64,000 nt of DNA from Atherinomorus stipes (GCA_023101725.1 JALJCO010008621.1:558001-622000); one strand, 5' to 3'. Positions 1 through 14,582 are shown, counted from the stretch's first letter. Made by a program: numbers and translations. The notes: generated by a model not told the origin, from the sequence alone.

Positions 1-589
1 TCTTCTCCAAAACATAGTTTCTGACCTGTTTGGGGAGCTTCTTGGTCTCCTATTATTCGTCCATGTGCTTTGTGCTTCCTCTTTACTTTATGGTGCTGTG
101 GACTGTGGGGCCTCTTGACACAGCTGTACACTGTTCCTCTTTAGATTACACTCAGATGAACTTAACTGAACTTTTCCTGTTTGTGGTGAAGGTAAAAGGC
201 AACATCGGGTCTTGATTAAGGCAACATGGCTAATGAATAAAACATATGCATTGTTTTTCTTTACTTTTCATTTAACATCACCAGACTGGCCTACTTTGTC
301 CACATCTGTTACAACATGTAAGAATTCAGAAATGTAAATTTAAACTGTGAGTCGTAACCCAACAAAACAAGGGGAGAAAAACATCAAGGAGAGCTTGAAT
401 ATGTTTACAGTACACTAATAGGTACCGGTGTTTACTGGTTTTCCCATTATCTGCTGTCATGACAACAGTTAGAGCTACTCTTTCAGGGGTCAGTATATTG
501 AACTCCATCTGCGCTGTAAACTTACACGTTTTGTGTTTTGCATGTCTTATAAAGGGCATTTGGAGATAAGTCAAGTCCTCCATCTTTAG
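1..589 (+). other. eif2d intron (5' part cut by window edge)
   Basis: No eIF2D-like exon is visible here. Short open frames do not resemble the PUA or pre-linker region. Base 589 is the G of the AG acceptor for the acidic exon. Confidence 0.6.
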
Positions 590-817
590 CAGAGGACGAG
601 AGTGAAGAAGACGAGGTGAACGGGGACAAATGTGAAGTGGATGAGGAAGAAGAGCTTGAGAAGTGCGAGGAGGAAGAGCAGAGTTCTGGTGTAACAGTCA
701 CAGATCAAGCCTGCTGTGGTTTGGAGGAGCTGAGGATAGCTGAGCAGGAGGAAAGCAAGTGTGAAAGTAGCAACGAGAAGGAGGAGGAGAACCAGGACGA
801 CCTGAAAACGCCACAAG
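590..817 (+). CDS. eif2d: eif2d exon (acidic linker)
   Basis: The exon follows a ttag acceptor and ends at a gtaact donor. It begins with two bases that complete a split codon and ends with one base of the next. The peptide is highly acidic (EDESEEDEVNGD, then runs of E), matching the low-conservation acidic linker between the PUA and winged-helix parts of eIF2D. It is the first exon of the gene that I can see. Confidence 0.88.
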
Positions 818-3800
818 GTAACTGATTTACTTTGATATTGATCAAGACCTATAATAGGTTGTTGGGTGGTGTAAATTTTGAAGTGTGAAAAAAAAAGAAG
901 GTTTCAAGGTTGCATTGAAGCGCTTTCCCCAAGAGTGGCACTGAATCTGCTTTTCATAAGACTCCGCTACAATTTAATAAGGACTACTGATTCAAATCTA
1001 ATCTAATCAGTCACAAATAAATGGCGGCAGGGCAGACCTGAGGGCTTGCAGGGTTATTTTTGCGGACATATGTTTATAATATGTGTGTTCAACTGGAAAA
1101 TAAGATTTCTGGTGTTGCAAATTTACAACATGTACAGAGCAAAGGATGTGACCTGGGTCATACCCTAATTTTACAGAGGTTATGGACGCCCTGCTGTTTC
1201 AGTGCTTTCTGCATGCTCTCAAGAGCAAAGTGAAAAAGTCAGAGCTCCCTCTGCTGACCAGTACCTTTCTCCGCAACCACATGTTCTCCTGCTGGTACAG
1301 TATACTTCATCTTTTTCTGAGCTATTGAAGTGGAATTGAAATTAGCACTAAACGTTTCCTGTATTTTTTCAGCCCAAGTGGAATGCAACTTGACATCAAG
1401 AAATCTAGCTATAAGAAGGTAGAGAGGTTTTCCCAGAATTAGATATTTAAATTATCCGAATAGAAATGCGCAACCCCACCAGTGTGTTTTCTCTCTTCTT
1501 CTTTTTTCTGACAGCTCTCCAAGTTCTTACATGTCATGCAGCAGCAGCATAATCTTGTTCATGTGAAAGAACTCACTAAGGGTGTGGAGAGCATTGTGGA
1601 AGTGGACTGGAAAAATCCAGAGTGAGTCCAGCTCCAGCATAAAGAAGCTCTCGCTTTAAGTTCAACTTTGAATCTGCCCGTGTTGAACCAGCCTGTTCTT
1701 TTGTTGCTTTCTGTCACTTCAACATTTTATAGGCTGCGTTCCTTCTGCGTTCCAGACGAAACAGGTGTTGAGGCAGCTACAGTGCAGGAGGGAGGGGAGG
1801 GAGAGGCTGCGTACCACCCTCCAGAGATCACAACTTTGTATTCTGTGCCTGCTCGGCTGGAGCCTCTCTTTCTGGATGCAAAAAAGAGGTGTGTGCGCTT
1901 GTGTGTATTCTCCCCTCACGCAGCCTCATGCTTCCCTGGTTCAGACAGCAGGAGCACATCACAGGACGAGTTGGAGCTTGTGTTTATTCAGAGGAAATAT
2001 TCTAAAACCTCAGGGAGGGCTTTACTTCAACAACTTAACTCGTATAAAGTTATAAAATGGTATTCCCATGATCGTCAAACAAATGTGTGTAATTTCGCCT
2101 CTTTGTCTAGATTTTTTTCAACTTCTGTCTTTTTCTTTTTTTGAGAGCAGACAGTATTAACATCTCCAGACTGTTCAAATAGTGTTAAAGTTTGCCATGA
2201 TTAAAAGTTAAATGCACCAAAAGGCACCAAAATGCAATTTTCTTTCTGTGACTTGTCAAAACATGTTTTATGAATAAGGTTTATTGCAGGAATCTTAGGT
2301 GGCAAATGTAATGGGAACAGACTGTATCAACAAACCGTTTTTCTTTTTTTTCTCCATTGTTCCACGTGAAGGTTGGAATAATTGGAATAACATAACATAC
2401 AGTACTGTTGTTATTCCCCATAAAAGAGCTTGTTAAGTGCTATTTTAAAGGTTTCCTGTTTTTAAAAATGGAGGCAAGTGAGAAAAATGCCCAATAAATT
2501 CCTTTTTTTCAGTGGGGGGGCTCTTATACAGCTGAACATATACTGCAAAGCAGATCATGTAAAAATCACTTTAGGTTTTATGAGGACTTTTGAGTATTTA
2601 ATGTGCTTCTTTTGGGCTGGTTTTTACATACTTTACATTTACAATAGTTCTTGTATATTTTAAGACTAATCTCTGGTAGAGTTGTTCTTATACCGGTATT
2701 GGAAATGCCTCCAATACTGCCAGTGCTTGTATTGGTATCGGCGATTACTGGGCTTCAGGAGTCTGATACCATGTAATTTATTAAAGTAGGAATCTATTTA
2801 CTGATCTGCCCTGTTAACTCTGATGCAGTTCTTCTTCGATGATCTTATCTTTGCTGCTGAATGCAGCCTGCTATCTTTGAGGGGTGAGGAAGAACTGATC
2901 ACCTGACACCTGTCGGACAAGGAGCTAACTAGAAATCATGTTGGTGGTGTGGCAGTATTTCACACTAGATTCTCCCACCCGCAAGACTGCATTTAGAAAT
3001 AAATGGCATCAATTTGTTGTATTCATTCATGCTTTACAAAGGGTGAAATCAAGGTAATATGATTTTTTTTTTTTTTTCTTTTTTTTAATATAACATAGTG
3101 GTATCAGTACTCTGTATCGACTGTCACCCACAGCACAAGTATAAGAATCAGTATCAGTATTGTATGGGAGCATCTCTAATCTCAGGAAAGGAAACTGAAA
3201 CTAGTCTAGAGTATAAATTGAATGGTGGTTTTTTATTCTGAGCTGCTATTATACTTTCTGTTGCCAATGAATCAGGTGAATTAATTATGAAGCACTCATC
3301 TGAGGTATTTTTCAAGTTTAAGTGTTTCTTTATTGTATGTTTATTGTCTCATGAAGATAATAGTGAGTAGGATGCAATATGTTTCAGCAGAGACAAAAAC
3401 TAGACCCACCAGTCATTGCACAGAAATCCTCACCTCTCTGAAACATTTCCAGTGAAATATGAAGACGATCTTCATTAATGTGGCAGTTGATTCACCTATT
3501 CTGATTGTTAATAAGCAAGTTAAAAGAGATGATTTTATTCTAGCTGTAGGTTACAAAAACTAAAAATAGCATCAAACAATTCTCACAGTTACTGAAAAAC
3601 TGACATGTTCTTTTGTGCCTCTGCAGGAAAGGAACAATAATGCATCCCGCTGAAGTAAGAAGCATTGTCACAGAATATGTGAAGAAGAATGAACTGGTGG
3701 ATGAAAATAATAAGAAGTAAGAGGATGATTAAACTCTTTAAGGGTTTTATTAAGTTCTGAAGTGCGTCATAGAGGTCATGCTTTCACTCTTTTTTTTCAT

Positions 3801-6800
3801 GTTGATGAGAATAGCTGAAGAATTTATTAATTAATTGCTATTTCCTGGTGAAATTTGTTTTGGCTTGTCACCTGACAAAAACAGAGGAAGACCCTCTGAA
3901 ACAACTGATGAAACTTTTGTAATCCTACCAGTTTCTTAGAACTGTGTGCCGTGGTAAAAATACTGCCTTGATTGCCAATAAACAAACATAGCTCTGACCC
4001 AAGGCCATGTAATGTCATTACAATCAGCTAAAATGTTTAAATGTGACTCCGACACTGGAGAGTTATTTAATACTTCTTTTTATATCATGAAAGTGACTGC
4101 AGCGTCTGAAGTGAAACAAATTGATAATTACCAATGAGAGAAATTAGATAAAATTGATTATGGAGCTGACATTGCTTAATTAGACGGCATGCTTCCTGTT
4201 TGCTTCCATCCATCCAAGTTAAACTTTTCTCTCCTCTTCATCAGTTATGTGACCATAAACCCCACTCTGTGTGACTGCTTGCTGGAGAAATCAGAATACC
4301 AGGAGGTAGAGTCTCTCAAATGGGATGATCTTTTTAGCAGGTAAAGGATCATTTCTTTTTTTTTCCTGGATAATAGAAATGAAATAAATTGGCATTACTG
4401 AAGATGAGTGCTTATCATTCCCCAACCAGGGTTTCAGAAATTTCAGCTGCATGAGGCACATGAAATTTCAGGCTGTGCCTCGTGGTTGGAAATGTCATGA
4501 AGAGAACTGGCCCTTGGCAAAAAAAAAAAGCGAGGAATTTCATTTATAATTTGAGTTGGCTTGTCTTTGTTATAGCCAAACGTTGCATAAGCAATTGTGC
4601 CACTTTAGCTGAAATTGCTAAGAATAACAAAAGACTAATTTAAACGTATAGAGTGTCTGAAATGCTCAATATAAAACTAGAAATAAGTGTGTGACTGGCT
4701 CTACTATTTGATTTCCACAATGTGGCTTCAGTTCACCATCTTGCCACCCAAACAGGACCCCCCTCCAGTCTCTTTTGTCTCTAAGATGATCAGATGTTGA
4801 GATCAGAGTTTTTATAAATGTTCTCCTTCAATTCTGGATAATCGAAGACCCTATTATGTTGGCTGTGTAAATTCACTTATATTAAGGTGAGTGTTAATAT
4901 CTGTGCAATTGTAATTAGTGGTTGCTTAGTTTCTGTGGTTTCTGTGCAACAGCAATATAGAGAACGTAAAATATGGACAGTGACACAAGTATATACTGTA
5001 ACTAATCTGGATTAGATGAGCTTTGAAGACCCAGAAAATATGATAAAGCTGCTCAAAAAAATAAGTTATACTGTAATTGCTTTATCTATACAATGTTATT
5101 CCTAGAATTCCTTAAGGCCCAGTGGTATGCACTGGGGAAAACCCAGATAGAAAGTAGGGCTGCACAACATACAGTTGAGTGAAAAAGTGTTTGCCCCCTT
5201 CCTGATTTGTTATTTTTTTACATGCTTGTCACACTTATATGTCTCAGATCATCAAACAAATAGGCAAAGATAACACAAGTAAACACAAAATGGAGTTTTT
5301 AAATGAAGATTTTTATCAGTAAGGGGGGGGGTCCAAACCTTCATGGCCCTGCGTGAAAAGGTGATTGCCCCCTAAACCTAATAACTAGTTTGGCCCCCCT
5401 TAGCAGCAACAACTGCAATCAAGCGTTTGTGATAACTGACAGTGAGTCTTCTTCAGCGCTGTGGAGGGATTTTGTTCCACTCATCTTTGCAGAATTGTTG
5501 TAATTCAGCCACATTGGAGGGTTTTCCAGCATGAACCGCCTTTTTAAGGTCATGCCACCACATATCATTCGGATTCATGTCGGGACTTTGACTAGGCCAC
5601 TCCAAAGTTTTCATTTTGTTTTGCTTAAGCCATTCAGAGGTGGACTTGCTGGTGTGTTTTGGATCATTGTCCTGCTGCAGAACCCAAGTGTGCTTCAGCT
5701 TGAGGTCATGAACAGATGGACGGACATTCTCCTTCAGGATTTTTTGGTAGACAGCAGAATTCATGGTTCCATTTACCACAGCAAGTCTTCCTGGTCCTGA
5801 AGCAGCAAAACAGCCCCAGACCATCACACTACCACCACCATATTTTTCTGTTGGTATGATGTTCCTTTTCTGAAATGCCGTGTTACTTTTACACCAGATG
5901 TAATGGGACCTACACCTTCCAAAAAGTTCAACTTTTGTCTCGTCAGTCCATAAAGTATTTTCCCAGAAGTCTTGGGGATCATCAAGATGCTTTCTGACAA
6001 AAGTGAGACGAGCCTTTATGTTCTTTTTGCTCAGCAGTGGTTTTGGTCTTGGAACTCTGCCATGCAGGCCATTTTTGTCTAGTCTCTTTCTTATGGTGGA
6101 GTCATGAACACTGACCTTAATTGAGGCAAGTGAGGCCTGCAGTTCTTTGGATGTTGTTCTGAGGTCTTTTGTGACCTCTTGGATGAGTCGTCGCTGTGCT
6201 CTTGGGGTAATTTTGGTTGGCCGGCCACTCCTGGGAAGGTTCACCACTGTTCCGTGTTTTCACCATTTGTGGATAATGGCTCTCGGCAACTCGGAAATGG
6301 CTTTGGAAACTTTTCCAGACTGATAGATCTCAATTACTTTGTTTCTGATTTCTTTGGATTGCAGCATGATGTCTAGCTTTTGAGGATCTTTTGGTCTACT
6401 TAACTTCATCAGGCAGGTCTTATTTAAGTGATTTCTTGATTAAGAACAGGTGTGGCAGTATTCCGGCCTGGGTGTGGCTAGAGAAATTGAACTCAGCTTT
6501 CCAAAGATGTGATAAACCACAGTTTATTTATGTTTTAACAAGGGGGCAATCACTTTTTCACACAGGGCCATGGAGGTTTGGATTATTTTCCCCCCTTACT
6601 AATAAAATTCTTCATTTAAAAACAGCATTTTCTGTTTACTTGTGTTATCGTTGTCTCACATTTAAAGGGACCAGAGGCAAGATTAAGAAACGAAACTCGC
6701 GACTGCTGTGACTGGCGCTTCAGGTAACTGCAGCCACAAGCCAAGCCGTCACGGGAGCGTGCACAAACTGAAGCTATAATGTTGTTAACTAACCTTTTTC

Positions 6801-9800
6801 TTCATAGTTACACTTTTTAGTGGTCTTTCAGTTGCTCTGGATCGTTTGGTGACTGCAGAAGAATCCATAACTATCACTTACAGTGTTTGAATTTACAGCG
6901 ACCGTCTTCTTCCTGTATTAAAAACTGCGGATGTAGCGTCATTTGACGTCACGTCCGCAGGGCAGCACGGGAAACTAGTGCTTCATCACCCACTAGTATT
7001 AAGAAAAATGGACATGCATGTTTGGGTTTTTTTAAATTCCTGCCTCTAGTCCCTTTAAATTTGTTTGATGATCTGAAATATTTAAGTGTGACAAATATGC
7101 AAAAAAAAATAAGAAATCAGGAAAGGGACAAACACTTTTTCACACAACGGTATTGTTTGAGCATTGACAACGCAATGAACATGTGCGCAACAGTCACATC
7201 ACAAGTCCTGCAATGGAGGCAGCAATTTTACTTAAAGGGGAAGTTCAGCATTTTTGACATAGGGCCTTATTTACAAGTGAGCCAGGATACTACTTATCAC
7301 TGAAAACAGTTTCAACATATTTCATCATATTATTCTAATTCTAGGAGGTTGATGATGCTAATGCCAGTGTGAGTCAATAGGAATCTCCTAGCCTGTCATT
7401 AAAACCAATCTTATCCACTCCACAGAACATCTGAGGCAGGATGAGCCAATCAGTCAGTTTTGCTGCGATGTAGACTTTTTGGAGCTGCACTTCAGGATAC
7501 AGAGAAGATGCACTGTAGACTTTGTCTTGCTTATAATATAGAAGCCTGAATCAGACTTCAGTCTATCAGGGACAGGGAAACAAAGTTTAAAGATTTACTT
7601 CCATCGTCATTTAATTAATATTGCTGTGTTCGCCATTATTATTGAATGCATTCTGCGTGGTTTCTGTTTAAAAAAACCTTCTGGTTGCTTTGTTTCCAGC
7701 TGTGTTTGAAGGCTAGAAGAGTGGCTTGTGGTCCAACGACAGGCTTTTCCGGTCCTTCTCATGAATATCCGTGACGCGAAAAATGAGCCGTCTCTGATTG
7801 GCTCCTTCCCATAAATTTATGAAGGAACCTCCTCCCCCGCTCTGTGTGTGTAACCGAGCACACGAACGAGTTTGTTCCGCCATGCTAGCAAACAGTTAGC
7901 TAACTTAGCTTCTCAACTCCACAGCTACAGTCGCACCATCTTCACTTCTAGTGCGGAGGGGAGGGTTACCTGCCTTCCCATGGGTGGGTATAAACCCACG
8001 TGGGCGACCCCCTTTTCGATGTGACGTGGAAGAGAAAGGCTTTTCCTGATCGCTCCCTTCTCTGTATTGTTTCTATGAATAGGAAACACAGCCAGTGGAG
8101 GTGATGCACCACTTGCAAGCGCAGCATGTGTATGTAACTAGGGGCAACCCTCCGTATTTCAAAAGGAGCAAGTTAAACTGGTTTTCAGTGGAAGGAGATC
8201 TTTAAGGTGGAAGTCGCTTTTGCAAGAAAGCATTTGTATTTTTGTGAGATATGTGTCAAAATCCATTTACAGTGCAAAGATTTCAAACCTGTGCGAGTAA
8301 AAGAAAAACGTATGACTCCAACTGTCTTCACAATTTTTGGTGATCATATTGTGTATAACTGTGTTAGATGGAAATATAATTTATATCTAATTAATGGCAA
8401 AGATTGAACATTAAACTTTTTCCTCCCCTAGGACACTGGCAAGAATGCAAGAGTGCTCTCAAGTTATATTCCCTGGACACGATCCTATAATAAAGAAGGG
8501 CCATATTGAACCTATAGACATCTCTGTGGCTTCACGGGGCTCTAACAAAAAGGTAAAAATGTTTACACAAACACTTGTTCTCACAATGGCAGCTGTAGAT
8601 GAGTGTGGAAATGTGTAGGAATCTTTGCTTCCCATATAGATGTTTGACAGTTTTTTGAAAGAAGTGTCTGTAGGCTTAAAACTAACAGTAACATGATTAC
8701 AGTCTTAATTGTGTAAACATAATAAGGTTACAACTTTGAGAAAACCTCTCCCCTTTAAGGCATCCATTAAAGCCAAAGGAATGGAGCAGATAAAGGAAAA
8801 TCTTGCTGTTTATTACTGCATAAAAATGATTTCTCCTACAGAACATCATCATCTACAGAAACACAAAAAGGTGGTTATAATTTGTAAACAACAACAGGGG
8901 AACTAGATGAGATGTAGTAAATATATAGACAAGGGTAAGTGTGTTTAGACGGATGCTTTTAGGAGGTGTTTTGTTTATCCTTTGGTTTAAAGTGTCAGTG
9001 ATGATTAAAACTACAGCAGAAAAATTCTCAGAGGCAGCGACGTGTCGTGGGCATTCATTTAATCATGAGCAAACTGTCCTTCACACTCATCCCTCTGTGG
9101 CTGCAGCTGCAAACAAGGAAAACAAAGAAGCATTCTTCTCTCAGCAAATCAATGTTCATGAGAAAAGCACAAAAGTTGAACCTTAATAAAGAGTTTTATA
9201 CATGTCATTATTCCCTTCTGGAGGGAAAGCACACTAAATTATATTTTTGCCTTTCGAATTATAATTAAGGCAATTTTTGTGCTGCCATATAAGGCAATTG
9301 TGGTTGTAATAGAACTGAAATAAAAAAAAAAAAAAAAAAAACAACTAATACCTGAATTAAAAAAGAAAAGTCCCTCAGAATCGGCTGTAAAAACTTTGAG
9401 AATGTTTGAGTGACATTTGGAATCTTATTTATTTGGATCAGTGACCCTGCAGGCATTGCCATTTTGCCTACTATCAGGCCTAAATATTTCTATAAGGGCC
9501 ACAGGTTTATCTTTTAAGCCAACACGTAGCACAGAAACATCAGAGACCCAAAACGGACTCATTATTGAAAACAAAACTCCCTCCACAGCAAAATAAAAGA
9601 AGGCAGCAGAAGCCAGTGGGATCTTTACTGATAAGGAAGACTATTAACAGGAAAGAGTGCGGGGTGGGGGGTGTCAGGTTGGAGGGCGGGGCAGGGGAGT
9701 GCACATGGGTGTTGGGGGTATAGGGAGGCGGGAGTGTATGTGTGTGGGGTGGAGGGAGGAGTGTGTGTGAGTGTGATGGTGGTGTAGGGGGGTGGTAGCG

Positions 9801-12800
9801 GTGGTAGCGCCCTGGTGTCAGGTGTGGGGGGCAGGGGCATCTATGTGGATGCTGGCCCGTGCCAGGGGGTCGTCTGGGTGACCCAGTCCTCCTGGGTGTC
9901 GGCTGGGTCGGGTGGGGGTGGGCTGCCCCTGGATGCTTGGGCCCTGGGCTCTGCGCTGCACCTGCCTCGGAGGGGCCGGTGCCTGGTGGAGCTGGCAGTT
10001 GCTGGTTTTGGTCCGCTGGGGCCTGGGCCCCGAGGCTGGGGCCACCCTCTGGGGGGATGCATGTCTGTCCCTTTGGGGGGGGTCCAGGCCTCTGGGCGGC
10101 TGCTGGGGGCCCGGGTCTCGGGCCGTGCGGGCTTCCTCCTCCTTGCAGAGACGAGGTTGCATCTGCATGACTGCATCATCATGCAGCACCCTTTATTCTG
10201 CATGATGACACTGTGTCGCTGCTTCCCGTCGCAGTGACTAGGTTTTACCTCTTCTTTGCATAGTTCTGCGTGTGTGTGTATGATCTTATGATACTTAAGC
10301 CACCTGCAGGTCCTCCTGTAGGGGATTGTTAGTTTTGTTTTCCAACAAAGACCTTGAAATGTTGTTTAGGGGTTCTGTATAGAAGCATCAGTTGACTGTG
10401 TGAGTGTATCCATGGTTTTTTTTGTCTCTCCTCTCTCTCTCTTTTCCTTACTCCTTTCTCTCTGTTCCACATTCTATCATTGCTTCTTTTAACTTTCTTT
10501 TTTCTCTTGTCAAGCCCAGCAATATGATGTAAAATGCTTAATCAAATAAATAAAATTAATAAACACAGGATATCAAGGTGAGCCTTGTGTTCAGAAAGCA
10601 GCACAGCTGACAAGATCAGTAAGCTACCCAGACAACAACAAACCGCGACCTGTGAAACTCTGAACTCACAGGACAATAGCACTCGTTCGTTCATTCATTC
10701 TATTTAAAGTATTGTTGTTGTTTTGTTTTTAGTTTTGTTTTGTTTTGTTTGTTTTTTTTTTTTTGGGGGGGGGGGGTAATAAGTTTTTGTGGTTTTATTT
10801 GTGCTTCGTTCTCCTGCTAATGCTCCATAGAGTTACTTCCATTCATGTTGTTAGCTACATGCTTGGATTGGTGCTCTAAGCTGCACATTAGATAGTTAGA
10901 ATTGGGTTTATACTGGCACGGTGTCTGCACGTTGAGCCCTCAGCTGATGCAGAGGTGTTCAGGAGTACGTGTCATGCTGCAGTTTTTCTTTTGTCCAGAT
11001 CTGCAGGCTGTAGGGCTGTTATTGACCAGGAAACTCCACATGGCAGATTTTTTTTTCCCTCACAATTGTTCGCTGCACGCATCAGGATTCAGTCACTGGA
11101 TGTAGCCCAGTGCAGCATCGGTGGGCGGTGTTAGATCACCTTGTAGGGCAGGTGTTGTGTTTCCAGAGTTGTCCACTGTTTCTCAGCTCAGACGGACCTG
11201 GCTCTATTGTGACTTTCAGCTGTACGTCACCCCCCAGTCTATAAAGATAATTGGATTAAATCGTATTTTCTTTCTTTCTTTCTTTTTTATGAACCGTAAT
11301 TACATTGATTTGAGGCATCAGCTGCACTACAACTGAAATACATGTGCAGCCTGCAGTGAAACAACTATCAGAGATCCATCAGAGTTCACTAACTTGGTGT
11401 GATTCATGTACAGCAGCATCACTGGTTTCTATGGACGTCTGCGATGTTGTGCATAGATGAAACCTCGTCTGATATTCATGTTGCTGATTGTTCAATTCTG
11501 TCAAATGACTTTCATTGCAGGATTTTTATGGTGTAACTCAAAACAATCAACATTACTCATTCTGGGAAGACTCTTAAACTACATTCACACTTTAAATAAA
11601 TCTAACTTTTTTCTCCCATGTTTCCTCTATCCGTTTTTTCCCCATCTGAACAGCACAAATGGATTTTTTTTAGGTCATGTTTAAATGAACAATCACAAAA
11701 AACAAATCTCAACAGAGCAGAAATTGTGTAAAAACAAGCAGTGTGATCATTGTTTTATCCTACATTTTAATGCTGGGGGGCGGTAGGGGACCTGGATGTT
11801 GGGCAGTGGGGCATTGCCTTCAAAAAGGTTGAGAAGCACTGATCTAAACAGATGAGTTATTAAAAAAAAATTCACCCCACTCACAGTTGACATGAAGGTA
11901 AACTTGACCGATTAAACCTAAAATGATTTTTTTGAGGTTGTAAACATGTTTATTTCTGCTGTGAAGTTGGCCTTTTTAACATGGGAGTCTCTGGGGAGTT
12001 GCTCTGTTTTGGAGGCAGCCCCTAGCGGATGAAGAAAAAACTACAATTATTAAACTAAGCTTCCGGATTTCACACTTTTCTAGAGGTGTGTGGACTCAAT
12101 TTTGTCTTTTTTTTTCTATACATAGGACAGAGGATATTCACATCACTTTCTTGAAATATATGCAATACCATTAGCAGTTTAGGCCGCCTTTGCGATATGT
12201 GTATTGCGCAGGCTTAGTATTGCAATGAAGGAAACTTTGATGTATCGTGCAGCCTTAGTTTACACACACACACACACAGTACACTGGCCATTACTTTTTC
12301 AAAATACCAAGATTACTTTTCGAAGTATTGTAGAAGCCTCTTTCATTTTATAACTCGACTGACTGTGGATTTAGTCGAACCCAAACAAAGCTCATGCAGT
12401 TGAGCTTTTGTCCAATTTCTTAAATTCTAGCTCTTCAATTACACCACTTTTATATGTCTGTATGTATATAATATATGTATATATGTAAGCTCAAACGCTT
12501 CAAATCAACATCCAAATGCTTGAATCCCGCTGCTTCATTATCCCTTAAACTGTTCCGGCTGGTTTTACCACTTGTGGTTTTAGGAGCCCTCTGTAGCAGT
12601 GACAAAGTGTCTTTTTGCAGCATGTGTTATCTAACCCTGGCTTTGCAACCTACTTTTTTTTTTGTTCTTTTTTGTCTTTTGAGAAACCCTTCCTAAGAAG
12701 AATGTTGAGAAATTGCTAAATTTAAACTGAATTGTTAAAGGAATCAACCACAGAAAAAGCAGTTTCTCACAACTGCAAACTCTTAGCTCACAGAGGGGTT

Positions 12801-14548
12801 TAATGGCTATCACGCTCACCCCATTAAAGCATAACTGACAGATCAACAGCCTCAGACTGGTTTATGTCTGACAGGCCAGTTTACACGAAGAGGAAACAAA
12901 AAGTCTAAGCTGGGAGAAAAGAAATAGATATACTTGAGTATTGGGTTTACTTGAAAATTTTACAGTCCACATGAGTGGACTTAGCTAGGCTATTATGAAT
13001 CTGATTTGAATTTCTCTGTCTGTTAAGCGCCCTGAAGTGACGTTGTCATGAAATGACGCTATACGAATAAAGTAGAAGTTGAAATTGAGTGCAGGTTTTT
13101 CTTGTATGATTAAAGGTACCTTTTCTGTAGGGTTATCAAAGAAATTGATACATGGATACAAATCCATACTAAAAAAAAATTAGCATCTAATTCAATATTC
13201 ATTCTTAACAATTTAGATGTAAAAAGTGTTGACCCAACCATATACAGTACAGCTACAGAAAGGCCCAGCCCCTCACTGGAGACTCTAATTATCGCTGCCA
13301 AAGAGTGGGACGTAATTAGTAATATATACTTAACTATATCTATATGCTTTTCTAGTTATGTATAATGTGATATGACATCAAATCATCTTCATGTCACGTA
13401 TTGTCATATACAGTATACCCTGAAACAAGCAGGAGGGAGAGAATCTGTGTACACACATGTTGTGGATTAGAGACCAAAGAGCATGGTCAACACCATGTGG
13501 AGACAAGTAGATCTGGTGTCTTGTGCTGCTGTTGCTGCTAATATGTCATTTTCCCTATGTAGTACTGAGTATTAGTTTAGTTCCTGGGTATCAATATTGA
13601 ATTTAGTATCACAGCAATAATTATTAGATATCACAACAGTGCTATTGGGTAGGTGCAGCAGATGATGGTAATGAAAAAAGGTCAGCATTAGACAATCAAA
13701 TCAGACCTAAAGTGGTCATATAATATAAAAAATGTCAGAAAAAGAAAAAAAGTGAGGATAAGTTGGAGGAAATGACTTGGAAGAGGGGCTGACAAGCAAC
13801 ATGACAGCATTGCAGGTGATGCTACATATAGTTTCCTCTCAGAATACATTTCTTTCACCCCCTTTGCTTCATTTTGGTAAATTTCCAGCCACAATGACCA
13901 AATAACGATAAACACTTAACAATGGGAGAAAAGGTGATTCTTTTTGCATCTTGGGAGAGTTGATCGAGAAGAAGTGAACCTCTGTAACATAAGCCCTGTC
14001 TCGCAACAGACAGCACTGTGTTCCTGAAACAACAGCAGCACTATCCAACATAATATAATATTGCCATGCTTATTTGCGTTAAATTGCTTTACTTAATACT
14101 CCACAAATTGAGGGAAAATGAGGACAGTCCAGATGAATATCACTAAAAATTGTTTTCAGAGTGCAACTCTGCTGACCGGAGGGTAAGTTTCACAGATATT
14201 AAGATAATGGTGTAAGTGTATGTGCAGAGTATGACCTATAATTTTTCTGTCAATGTTGAGTACATCCACTTGTAAATCCCTTGTGTATGGCATGCAGCAG
14301 TGCTGCAAGTATAGTTTTCCTGGAAGGGACAAGAAGTACTTGAAAGCATGACTTGTGCTTATCTGCCTTTAATTATGACGTGAGGCCTTATTTCCTGAGG
14401 TCAAGCAGCATAACCGAACTTGTGATGTCCAAATTTAACTCACCCAAGTGACATAAGAATATAACATGTCTTAAATGGCAGTTTATATAATAGAATATGT
14501 ATTATCTACAAAACAGGCCAGTGAGGAAAAGAATATATATGTAAATAC

Positions 14549-14582
<34 letters not shown>

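Larger units (their letters stand above)
5172..7150 (-). mobile_element. Tc1/mariner transposon with IR/DR ends, interrupted by a TTAA element
   Basis: The element is bounded by TA at 5170-5171 and 7151-7152. The outer ends are inverted copies (CAGTTGAGTGAAAAAG on the left, CCGTTGTGTGAAAAAG reading in from the right). Each arm is about 200 bp and carries two direct repeats: an outer GTGAAAAAGTGTTTGCCCCC-like unit (5179-5198, 7125-7143) and an inner GTGAAAAGGTGATTGCCCC-like unit (5353-5372, 6542-6561). This IR/DR layout is the one known from Sleeping Beauty-type fish transposons. The right arm is split by a separate element at 6666-7054. Without that insert the length is about 1.59 kb, normal for Tc1. 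Confidence 0.92.

Noticed and set aside
1668..2144. 158-codon + strand open frame with an apparent ATG
   Set aside because: It only partly overlaps the real eif2d exon 1733-1888, which shares its frame. The rest runs through intron sequence past a clear donor.
9815..10237. Several long overlapping open frames on both strands (up to 140 codons)
   Set aside because: They lie in a GC-rich, low-complexity G-run region where stop codons are rare. The translations are Gly/Pro/Trp-rich in all frames with no domain.
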